From contig JAPKZX010000056.1 of the NCBI GenBank assembly GCA_026393575.1, positions 1 through 50,889 on the forward strand: a DNA stretch of 50,889 bases, given 5' to 3'. Made by a program: the position numbers and the translations under genes. Position 1 is the stretch's first letter. Each line of letters opens with the position of its first letter. Source of the stretch: Actinomycetota bacterium. GTDB lineage: Bacteria; Actinomycetota; Acidimicrobiia; Acidimicrobiales; Ilumatobacteraceae. Below the pieces are notes generated by a model. That model did no database searches, was not told the origin of the DNA, and was given only the letters and a program-made list of their open reading frames with translations. Shown here piece after piece: positions 43,618 through 50,889 of the stretch.

Positions 43618-44658
43618 TTACAGATCTAAGGGAATAAGGCGAATAGTGAAATAGGAAGTAGCGATAACAAGCACCCAGGAGAAAACGCCGAGCATTAGTG
43701 GTCGCATTCCGAGAAGGCGCAGCTTCTTTATGTTGACGCCAGCCCCGAGACCTACCAGCGCCATTGCTAACAATGTCTTCTCAATGTGTTTTGAGTTTGT
43801 GATGATGTCGTCTGATAACACGCCGGTGGTGCGAACTGCTACTGCAAGAAGAAACAGAACAATGAACATAGGAAGTGGTGAGACTTTCGCAGTGCTTCGT
43901 GTTTCTGCTTTGCGTTGCGAGATATGACTGTGGCGGTAGGCCATGATGGCAACAAGCGGCGCGAGCAAGACGACACGTGTGAGTTTTACAATGACGGCAG
44001 GTGAGAGTGACTGTGGAGAGTACGCAGTGGCTCCTGCAACTACTTGTGCAACATCGTGCACTGAAGAACCTGCCCACATACCGAAACGCACGTTGCCCAT
44101 ATTGAACAAATGACCAAGGGCAGGAAGCGCAAAGATGGAGATGCTTCCAAAGAGTGTGACGAGTGCAATTGCATAGGTGGCATCTTCTTCATCACCGTCG
44201 ACTGCACCCACCATTGCGCTCACTGCAGAAACACCACAGATGGAATAACCAGTAGCCGTGAGTAACCCAAGCCCGGGTGACACGTTGAGTAGTCGTGCAA
44301 AAAATTGTGTGCCGAAGAAGGTGATTGCGACAACTGCGATCACCGCCACGAAACCGCGACTACCGAGTTTGGCAACTTCGTTGAATGACAACTGCAGACC
44401 GAGCAAAACGATGCCTGCTCGCAGTATGTGACGCGATGCGAATTTCAGACCTTCATCACACTGTGCGGGAATGACACCAATGTTTCCTAAGACAGCACCG
44501 ATGAGTAGTGATGCCGTGAGAGGCGAGATACTGCTCCACAACCAATTGATGTTGAACCCACAGAACACCGCAACTGCTGCAAACAGCACGCCAGGAACCA
44601 ATGTCCTTGTGCGGGTAAGGGAAACGGCCATAGTCGGCATGGTTAGAGACTCTAACAA
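43618..44658 (-). CDS. YeiH/UPF0324-type sulfate/sulfite exporter-like membrane protein
   Basis: A 346-residue protein with about ten helices. Motifs include LLGLQLSFNEVAKLGSRG, GYSICGVSAVSAM and MWAGSSVHDVAQVVAGA, which mark the Cons_hypoth698 (YeiH) family of putative sulfate exporters. It is the first gene of the minus-strand sulfonate operon, 24 bases before ssuD, so export of the sulfite released by SsuD is a reasonable inference. ATG 44658 gives the longest frame; ATG 44640 is possible. Confidence 0.88.
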   Translation of the reverse strand: MLESLTMPTMAVSLTRTRTLVPGVLFAAVAVFCGFNINWLWSSISPLTASLLIGAVLGNIGVIPAQCDEGLKFASRHILRAGIVLLGLQLSFNEVAKLGSRGFVAVIAVVAITFFGTQFFARLLNVSPGLGLLTATGYSICGVSAVSAMVGAVDGDEEDATYAIALVTLFGSISIFALPALGHLFNMGNVRFGMWAGSSVHDVAQVVAGATAYSPQSLSPAVIVKLTRVVLLAPLVAIMAYRHSHISQRKAETRSTAKVSPLPMFIVLFLLAVAVRTTGVLSDDIITNSKHIEKTLLAMALVGLGAGVNIKKLRLLGMRPLMLGVFSWVLVIATSYFTIRLIPLDL

Positions 44659-44688
44659 GAGCCCAGGCCAATTGGTGAGGTGTCGGAA

Positions 44689-45868
44689 TTACCCGTTGGT
44701 GGTGAAGCCCGCGAGAGCGAGAGCTTCATTGATGGTGCTGGCTCGGCGAAGCGTGATGCCTTCAGCCTTGTCTGGAGCACTGGCAGGAACAATGGCCTGG
44801 GTGAACCCGAGGCGAGCAGCTTCGTTGAGCCTGCGCGAGAGGTGACCCACTTGACGTACTTCGCCGGCAAGACCAACTTCACCCATGACAACTAAGTCTG
44901 CTGGTAACGGAATGTTGGACACCGCCGACACAAGTGCGAGGCATAAACCAAGATCTGCACCAGGCTCTGTGAGTTTCACGCCGCCAACTACAGACGCGTA
45001 CACCTCGTGGCCTGCAAGGCTGACGCGTGCACGACGTTCGAGTACCGCGATCAACATAGATAAACGACCTTGGTCGACACCTTGTGCACTGCGACGCGCA
45101 GGTACAGCAGAGTTCATCGGGTTAGTGAGTGCTTGCAATTCCACAAGCAAAGGTCGTTGACCTTCAATAGTGGGAACAACAACTGAACCAGGAACACCAG
45201 TGCGACGATCGGTGAGGAACAACTGACTTGCATCGGGAACACCAGTGAGGCCATCTGCGTTTTGCTTCTTGCACTAATCGATGTGCGCAACCACGAACTT
45301 GAACAACAGAACCTGGCGACGAACCAAGTTCGGGATCGACAACAGTTTGAATGGAGTCGATAACCACTAACGATGGAGAGATCTTGTCGATAGCAGCGAT
45401 GATGTTGGGCAATGACATTTCGGGAAGCAGCCACAACTCTGGGCTGATGGCACCAAGGCGGTCGGCGCGCAGACGAACTTGTTGCGCACTTTCTTCTGCA
45501 GTGACATACAGCGATGGGCCAGTGGCACCTGCAAGTAATTGCAAGAGGAGCGTGCTTTTGCCAATGCCTGGTTCGCCGCCCAGCAATGTGACAGAGCCAG
45601 GAACTAAGCCACCACCGAGAACGCGATCGAGCTCGCCAATGCCGGTGGGTACAGGATCACTTTCATTGGGATTGACATCGCCAATAGGTGTTGCTTCACC
45701 AGGCGGCACAAGTGCAAGACCTGCTGCAAGAGTGACAAACGATTCTTCGGGGCCTTCAACGTCTTCAACAAGTGAGTTCCACGCGCCACATGCAAGACAC
45801 TTGCCTGACCATTTGGGAAATGAACCGCCGCATTCGGTGCACCGATGAACGAGTCGAAGTTTTGCCAC
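44689..45868 (-). pseudogene. radA: DNA repair protein RadA, disrupted by an internal deletion with frameshift
   Basis: The 5' part (GTG 45868) encodes the zinc finger (Cys10, Cys13, Cys24, Cys27), Walker A GGEPGIGKST (97-106) and Walker B region VVIDSIQT, ending in CAHRLVQEAKRR (residue 205) before a shifted tail. The 3' part, in another frame, begins about 45256 as DGLTGVPDASQLFLTDRRTG and runs through the Lon-protease-like domain to 44689. In intact RadA about 65 residues separate KRR from (D)GL-x-GVP, including the KNRFG motif and VLVGHVTK. These are missing, so both a block and the frame are lost. Junction at roughly 45251-45256. Confidence 0.88.
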
Positions 45869-45877
45869 GTACTGACC

Positions 45878-46663
45878 TTATAGGCGGGGTGTGCGTGGGC
45901 GCTTGTTGCGTGCATTCATCACCATCAAGATGAGAAACAGCGAACCAAGAACCCACAGAACAAGAAGACCAAGGACGAGCACTCGCCCGACGCGAGAGAT
46001 GCTGGAGGCCACATCCACGTTTGTAACGGTGGTGGCAATATCTGTTGGTGTGCCGTCGGTGGGTACACGCCATGTGATCACGCCGGCACCTGTTTTGCCA
46101 GTAGTGGAATCCACTGTTCCTGGCAAGCCTGCAATAAACGTAATTCCAATGGCGTCGCCGAGGTCTGTGCCTCGAGCCGCAATCTGTTCGCTAAATGGTC
46201 CGCCACCTAACAAGGTATTTGTGGCGTCATCTGCAAATGCTTCAAGACCACCATTGATTTCTAAACGGCCCGTCAGTTTCCACGTGCTGTTGGTGTCTTT
46301 TCCTGTGCGGGTCAGAGTCATGTCGTGCAGTGGTCCACGTGTGCCGTTGATTTGTGACAACAAAGCCGTTGCTTCAGTGGGGCCATTAAAACTGTGTTGA
46401 ATAACTAAAACGAGTGCACCGTCGTCTGATGTGCGAGGTCCGTCAACTGTCCATCCGGCTGCAACGAGGTCGTCAACGCGAATATCGCCCTTCAGACCTG
46501 GCGCAGCCTTCACAATTTCAGCGTCTGCAATAACAACGACTCGGATGGTTCCCGAACCATTTGGCTGCACTCGCATGGACACAGATGTGTCGACACGACA
46601 TGAAGCCAAGACGAAAGTTGCAGCTATCACCGCAACAATGCGCGATAAACGTGAGGATGTCAC
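45878..46663 (-). CDS. LppM-like lipoprotein with C-terminal membrane helix
   Basis: A 261-residue protein. The signal peptide ends in a lipobox VLASC (Cys22). The exported part (SVSMRVQPNGSGTIRVVVIAD..., LVIQHSFNGPTEATALLSQING) resembles the DUF3153/LppM domain of actinobacteria. A hydrophobic helix (VLVLGLLVLWVLGSLFLILMV) and a basic tail close it, so it may be anchored at both ends. It starts within the clpC stop region (4-base overlap) and lies 10 bases before the broken radA. Confidence 0.8.
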   Translation of the reverse strand: MTSSRLSRIVAVIAATFVLASCRVDTSVSMRVQPNGSGTIRVVVIADAEIVKAAPGLKGDIRVDDLVAAGWTVDGPRTSDDGALVLVIQHSFNGPTEATALLSQINGTRGPLHDMTLTRTGKDTNSTWKLTGRLEINGGLEAFADDATNTLLGGGPFSEQIAARGTDLGDAIGITFIAGLPGTVDSTTGKTGAGVITWRVPTDGTPTDIATTVTNVDVASSISRVGRVLVLGLLVLWVLGSLFLILMVMNARNKRPRTPRL

Positions 46664-49194
46664 TCGGTAGTGGTTGCGGCGTCGCCAGCGAATGGTGGTT
46701 CGCTTGGTGCAACGATTCCCTCTACGGCATGGAACACAATGTGACGCTTGCCAGGATTCTCAGGGTCGTCTGCAGCGTCGACAACAATGATTTGTCCGGC
46801 ATTGAATTGCTTGTAGAGGATCTTCTCTGACAATGCGTCTTCAATGTGACGTTGGATTGCGCGACGCAGCGGGCGAGCACCGAGTTGAGGGTCGTAACCG
46901 AAGTCTGCAAGCAGTTCTTTAGCTGCCTGTGTGAGTTCGATGCCGAGACCTTGTGATTCAAGCTGTCCGGCAAGACGCTTTGTCATCATGTCGACCATCT
47001 GTACAACTTCTGGCTTCGAGAGTTCGTGGAACACGATGGTCTCGTCGATGCGGTTGAGGAACTCAGGACGGAAGTGTGCCTTGAGTGCATCGTTGACTTT
47101 GTCTTTCATGCGCTCGTATGACATAGCGGAATCACCAGTGGTGAAACCAACATTGGACTTACGCAAATCTGCGGTACCCAAGTTTGAAGTCATGATGAGA
47201 ACGGTGTTACGGAAGTCAACGCTGCGTCCTTGGCTGTCGGTGAGACGACCTTCTTCAAGAATTTGCAACAACGTGTTGAATACGTCTGGGTGTGCTTTTT
47301 CGATTTCGTCGAACAAGACAACCGAGAACGGCTTACGACGCACTGCTTCAGTGAGTTGACCGCCTTCTTCGTAGCCCACGTATCCGGGAGGGGAACCAAC
47401 CAAACGGCTCACTGTGTGCTTTTCCATGTACTCAGACATGTCGAGCGTGATGAGTGCTTGATCGTCACCAAACAAGAACTCAGCGAGAGTCTTTGCAAGT
47501 TCTGTTTTACCAACACCTGTTGGTCCGAGGAAGATGAACGAACCGCTTGGACGACGTGGGTCTTTCAGACCAGCACGGGTACGACGGATGCTCTGCGATA
47601 CAGCTTTGATTGCGTTCTCTTGGCCGATGATGCGCTTGTGCAGTTCACCTTCCATGTTGAGCAACTTGGCTGTTTCTTCTTCGGTGAGTTTGTACACCGG
47701 AATACCAGTCCAAATGCTGAGTACTTCTGCAATTGCTTCTTCGTCTACTTCGTCGAACAAGTTGACGCCAGATGCCTTGATTTCAGTTTCCTTAGAAGCC
47801 TTTTCTTCGAGCAGTTCGCGCTCTTGGTCGCGAAGGCGTCCGGCTTCTTCGAACTGTTGATCTTCGATTGCCTTCTTCTTCGCTTCTTGCACAACACCAA
47901 TGCGATTCTCAAGATCTTTGAGGTCTGGTGGTGTTTGCATGCGCTTGATACGCAAACGTGAACCGGCTTCGTCGATGAGGTCGATTGCCTTGTCTGGCAA
48001 GTGACGGTCGGCGATGTAACGGTCTGCAAGGTTTGCTGCAGCAACGATTGCCTGATCGGTGATGGTGACACGGTGGTGCGTTTCGTATTTGTCACGCACA
48101 CCCTTCAAGATTTCAATGGTGTGAGCAACAGTCGGCTCTTCCACTTTTACTGGTTGGAAACGACGTTCGAGTGCAGGATCTTTTTCAAGGTGCTTGCGAT
48201 ACTCATCGGTGGTTGTTGCACCGATTGTTTGCAATTCACCACGAGCAAGCATTGGCTTGAGAATGCTTGCGGCATCGATTGCACCTTCAGCTGCACCAGC
48301 ACCTACAAGTGTGTGAATTTCGTCGATGAACAAAACAATGTCGCCACGTGTCTTGATTTCTTTCAACACTTTCTTCAAACGCTCTTCGAAGTCACCGCGG
48401 TAACGGCTACCTGCAACAAGTGCGCCAAGGTCGAGTGTGTACAACTGCTTGTCTTTCAACGTTTCGGGAATGTCACCCGACACGATGCGTTGTGCGAGAC
48501 CTTCAACAACTGCTGTCTTACCAACACCAGGTTCACCGATGAGGACAGGGTTGTTCTTTGTACGACGAGAAAGAATCTGCATGACGCGCTCTAGTTCACG
48601 TGTACGACCAATAACTGGATCGAGTTTCTTGTCGCGAGCCAACTGAGTGAGGTTGCGACCGAACTGATCGAGAATTTGGCTGCCACCTTTTTCGCCGGCA
48701 TCTTCTTTTGCGCCTGCAGCGGTGCCGCCGGGTGCTTCGTTCTTTGTGCCTGGGCCTTGGTAGCCGGAAAGCAATTGAATGACTTGCTGACGAACTTTGC
48801 CGAGGTCGGCTCCCAACTTGACGAGAACCTGAGTTGCAACGCCTTCACCCTCACGCAAGAGGCCAAGAAGGATGTGCTCGGTGCCGATGTAGTTGTGACC
48901 CAATTGCAATGCTTCACGCAATGACAGTTCGAGAACTTTCTTTGCACGTGGTGTGAAAGGAATGTGACCAGAAGGTGACGAGCCACCTTGACCGATGATC
49001 TCTTCTACTTGAGCACGCACGGCTTCAAGTGAGATGTTGAGAGACTCGAGTGCTTTCGCAGCTACGCCTTCACCTTCATGGATGAGGCCGAGAAGGATGT
49101 GCTCCGTACCAATATATGAATGGTTGAGAAGACGCGCCTCTTCTTGGGCGAGAACTACGACCCTGCGGGCCCGGTCTGTAAAACGTTCGAACAA
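46660..49194 (-). CDS. clpC: ATP-dependent Clp protease ATPase subunit ClpC
   Basis: An 844-residue Hsp100 unfoldase. TTG 49194 gives [20 protein letters not shown], the family's usual N-terminus; the frame is open further upstream but that part is not ClpC-like. Two Clp_N repeats (residues about 4-145), Walker A GEPGVGKT (220-227), a UVR/M-domain ([23 protein letters not shown]), second Walker A GPTGVGKT (about 555) and the ClpP-interaction region are present. It unfolds proteins for ClpP. It is divergent from the polyprenyl synthase and heads the minus-strand group of clpC, lipoprotein gene and radA. Confidence 0.96.
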   Translation of the reverse strand: MFERFTDRARRVVVLAQEEARLLNHSYIGTEHILLGLIHEGEGVAAKALESLNISLEAVRAQVEEIIGQGGSSPSGHIPFTPRAKKVLELSLREALQLGHNYIGTEHILLGLLREGEGVATQVLVKLGADLGKVRQQVIQLLSGYQGPGTKNEAPGGTAAGAKEDAGEKGGSQILDQFGRNLTQLARDKKLDPVIGRTRELERVMQILSRRTKNNPVLIGEPGVGKTAVVEGLAQRIVSGDIPETLKDKQLYTLDLGALVAGSRYRGDFEERLKKVLKEIKTRGDIVLFIDEIHTLVGAGAAEGAIDAASILKPMLARGELQTIGATTTDEYRKHLEKDPALERRFQPVKVEEPTVAHTIEILKGVRDKYETHHRVTITDQAIVAAANLADRYIADRHLPDKAIDLIDEAGSRLRIKRMQTPPDLKDLENRIGVVQEAKKKAIEDQQFEEAGRLRDQERELLEEKASKETEIKASGVNLFDEVDEEAIAEVLSIWTGIPVYKLTEEETAKLLNMEGELHKRIIGQENAIKAVSQSIRRTRAGLKDPRRPSGSFIFLGPTGVGKTELAKTLAEFLFGDDQALITLDMSEYMEKHTVSRLVGSPPGYVGYEEGGQLTEAVRRKPFSVVLFDEIEKAHPDVFNTLLQILEEGRLTDSQGRSVDFRNTVLIMTSNLGTADLRKSNVGFTTGDSAMSYERMKDKVNDALKAHFRPEFLNRIDETIVFHELSKPEVVQMVDMMTKRLAGQLESQGLGIELTQAAKELLADFGYDPQLGARPLRRAIQRHIEDALSEKILYKQFNAGQIIVVDAADDPENPGKRHIVFHAVEGIVAPSEPPFAGDAATTTE

Positions 49195-49262
49195 TGGGAC
49201 CACCCCGATTGGAATTGGTGGATATTGAAGCAAAGTGTATCGGCTGGGAGAGTGGCTACCCC

Positions 49263-50264
49263 ATGAGAAGCCGTAACCTAAAACCTGTGACAAATTCACC
49301 GCTGCTCGGGTTGCCGACCATGGAAAATGACCGCCTCAGGGTGGAACAGGCACTCCTTGGCGCCGTGCGTACGCCCGATGCGTATCTCACTGAAATTGCG
49401 TCACACCTCATCTCAGCAGGTGGGAAGCGTTTGCGCCCTGTTTTCACCATTGTGGCGTCGCAAATCGCAACCGATGGCCCTGCTTCTGAGGAAGCTATTG
49501 CCGGTGGTATTTCGTGTGAATTGGTGCACCTCGGATCGCTGTATCACGACGATGTCATGGATGAATCCACCACACGACGTGGCGTTGACACTGTGAATGC
49601 CAAGTGGGGCAACCTTCAAGCAATTTTGGCAGGCGACTTCTTGTTGGCAAAGGCATCTGAAATTGCAGCATCGCTTGGAACTGAAGTTGCTGCGCTACTT
49701 GCTCGCACTATTGGTCACTTGTGTGAAGGGCAAATTGAAGAATTGCGTCATACATACAACGTGGCGCGCCCAATTGATTCGTATCTCAATTCCATCGACG
49801 GCAAGACTGCGTCGCTTTATTCAACAGCTGCGCGAATTGGCGGAATCGTGGCTGGTCACGACCGTGCCACTATTGATGCGTTGACCACATACGGCACTGC
49901 ATACGGCATGGTGTTTCAAATTGTGGATGACGTTCTTGATCTCACTGCCACAGATGCTCAATTAGGTAAGCCCGCAGGCCACGACATGGAAGAAGGTGTG
50001 TACACGCTTCCAGTGCTGCACACTTTGGCTGCCGGTGGTGCTGCTGCAAGCGAGCTTGGTTCCATCTTGGGCAAGCCACTCAATGAAGTAGAACGCGAAA
50101 AGGTGTTGCATATTGTTCGCTCGAATGGCGGAATTGCAACAGCGATTGAAAAAGCGCGCGCGTACGTTGCTGCTGCTGAGCGTGCATGTGATGCACTGCC
50201 ACAAAGCGCAACAACTGATGCAATGAGAAAGGCCACAGCTGCCTTACTTGCAACTGTGGCCTAA
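49263..50264 (+). CDS. Polyprenyl diphosphate synthase (long-chain, all-trans type)
   Basis: A 333-residue prenyltransferase that elongates isoprenyl diphosphates, probably for menaquinone side chains or other polyprenols. The first aspartate-rich motif is DDVMD in LGSLYHDDVMDESTTRRG and the second is DDVLD in FQIVDDVLDLT; GGKRLRP lies near residue 60. ATG 49263 is preferred because GGGAGAG is ten bases upstream and LLGLPTMENDRL matches the family N-terminus; ATG 49320 would lose that. The gene is complete and single, divergent from clpC. Confidence 0.92.
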   Translation: MRSRNLKPVTNSPLLGLPTMENDRLRVEQALLGAVRTPDAYLTEIASHLISAGGKRLRPVFTIVASQIATDGPASEEAIAGGISCELVHLGSLYHDDVMDESTTRRGVDTVNAKWGNLQAILAGDFLLAKASEIAASLGTEVAALLARTIGHLCEGQIEELRHTYNVARPIDSYLNSIDGKTASLYSTAARIGGIVAGHDRATIDALTTYGTAYGMVFQIVDDVLDLTATDAQLGKPAGHDMEEGVYTLPVLHTLAAGGAAASELGSILGKPLNEVEREKVLHIVRSNGGIATAIEKARAYVAAAERACDALPQSATTDAMRKATAALLATVA

Positions 50265-50303
50265 CCCAACGTTCTAGTGATTTACGCGTGAAGCGTGTCT
50301 GCC

Positions 50304-50888
50304 CTATTTAGGGAAGATGTACACCTCTGCTCGGCGGTTCTTTGCTTGTGCGGTTTCAGACTTCTTTATTGAAATCGGCTGGGAGTAAGAGAGCGTGACA
50401 ATTTCAATTGTCGCTTTTACTCCCGCTTTGACAAGCGCGGCTTTCACAGCATTTGCTCGATCACGTGAAATTGCGTAGCTATATGCCGAAACGTCACCTA
50501 ACGATGCGGAATGCCCAATAACCACTACTCGGCTTGCATTCTCTGCAGCCTTTGCCAATTCGGTGATTTGATCCTTTGCGACTTTGGACAGTTTGTCAGA
50601 TGCCATCTTGAACATGATTGGCTCATCAGTTGTGAGCAATGAGCCAGCTTCAACTTCGGCTGCTTTCACAGTCGTGGTCATAGTACGAAGAGCTTTCTTT
50701 GTGTCTTCGTCGATGATGCGCACAATGCATCGACCGTTATTCACCATGAGAACACTTGTTGTGAGCGCTTCACAGATTCTTGGAGTGGTAGTGCGGATAT
50801 CAAGAGTCTTTGCGTCTTTTGCAGAGAGCACTTTCAGGGCTGTATCTGCTTGGACTGGTGTTGGCAGTTTCTTGTAGATCTTCTTATC
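50304..50888 (-). CDS. OmpA-family C-terminal domain protein (5' end outside window)
   Basis: The frame is open to the window edge (reading DKKIYKKLPTPVQADTALKV before the internal GTG), so the start is not included. The last 110 residues form an OmpA/MotB-type peptidoglycan-associated domain: LTTDEPIMFKMASDKLSKVAKDQI, VVVIGHSASLGD, ISRDRANAVKAALVKAGVKA and AQAKNRRAEVYI. The usual G-H-T/A-D is modified to GHSASLGD. It probably contacts the cell wall. It converges with the polyprenyl synthase; the 39 bases between have no clear terminator. Confidence 0.82.
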   Translation of the reverse strand, partial: DKKIYKKLPTPVQADTALKVLSAKDAKTLDIRTTTPRICEALTTSVLMVNNGRCIVRIIDEDTKKALRTMTTTVKAAEVEAGSLLTTDEPIMFKMASDKLSKVAKDQITELAKAAENASRVVVIGHSASLGDVSAYSYAISRDRANAVKAALVKAGVKATIEIVTLSYSQPISIKKSETAQAKNRRAEVYIFPK

Positions 50889-50889
50889 T

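Noticed and set aside
45164-45300. Single-base sequencing error as the whole explanation for split radA
   Set aside because: Restoring the frame would still leave about 65 conserved residues absent between the two parts.
48001-48594. 197-residue open frame antisense to clpC on the plus strand
   Set aside because: It lies wholly inside a well-conserved clpC frame, is unusually rich in Cys and Phe and matches no family; it is a shadow.

Overview
The window is chromosomal DNA from an actinobacterium, most likely a freshwater or marine Acidimicrobiia relative. The evidence is ClpC beginning at a TTG codon, a DUF2510 protein, an LppM-like lipoprotein, a LysM/lytic-transglycosylase protein typical of Gram-positive walls, frequent GTG/TTG starts, CCA-encoding tRNA genes and very tight gene packing at intermediate G+C. 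Genus placement is inference.

Bases 1-25163 are a surface-polysaccharide locus. It opens with a nucleotide-sugar block (CDP-glucose 4,6-dehydratase, the iron-sulfur 3-dehydrase RfbH, a NeuB-like synthase, a ThDP enzyme, a GtrB-like glycosyltransferase and an SDR reductase). Together these could make a branched 3,6-dideoxyhexose of the yersiniose type. Next come two large membrane glycosyltransferase-like proteins, several GT2 and GT4 glycosyltransferases, two methyltransferases, UDP-glucose dehydrogenase and UDP-xylose synthase. A Wzt/Wzm ABC exporter pair is split across about 5 kb of glycosyltransferase genes.

Bases 25186-28109 hold an HNH nuclease, a HigBA-like toxin-antitoxin pair with a palindromic operator, gluQ, a 2OG-Fe(II) oxygenase, a strong terminator and an irregular tRNA-like gene. 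Bases 28110-32521 (minus strand) carry an MBL-fold/Rieske fusion protein, a DUF2510 protein and an ABC exporter pair. Bases 32582-34813 carry dsbB, a TlpA-like thioredoxin and pheA. Bases 34844-40650 contain a BMP-type nucleoside/sugar ABC importer framed by tRNA-Ser(UGA) and tRNA-Ser(GCU), then a LysM protein and tRNA-Arg(ACG). Bases 41461-44658 form a sulfonate operon (sulfite-exporter-like protein, SsuD-like monooxygenase, amidotransferase remnant, TetR regulator). Bases 44689-50889 hold a broken radA, an LppM-like lipoprotein, clpC, a polyprenyl diphosphate synthase and the end of an OmpA-domain protein.

The most striking observation is that four unrelated genes each lack a clean internal block of a conserved domain: the GT2 fusion protein, the HigB-like toxin, the class I amidotransferase and radA. 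Three of the losses keep the reading frame and one does not. A fifth truncated remnant, the first 14 codons of a second UDP-glucose dehydrogenase, overlaps the start of a glycosyltransferase gene. Either this genome carries a burst of short-deletion events or the assembly is collapsed at these points; read mapping would decide.
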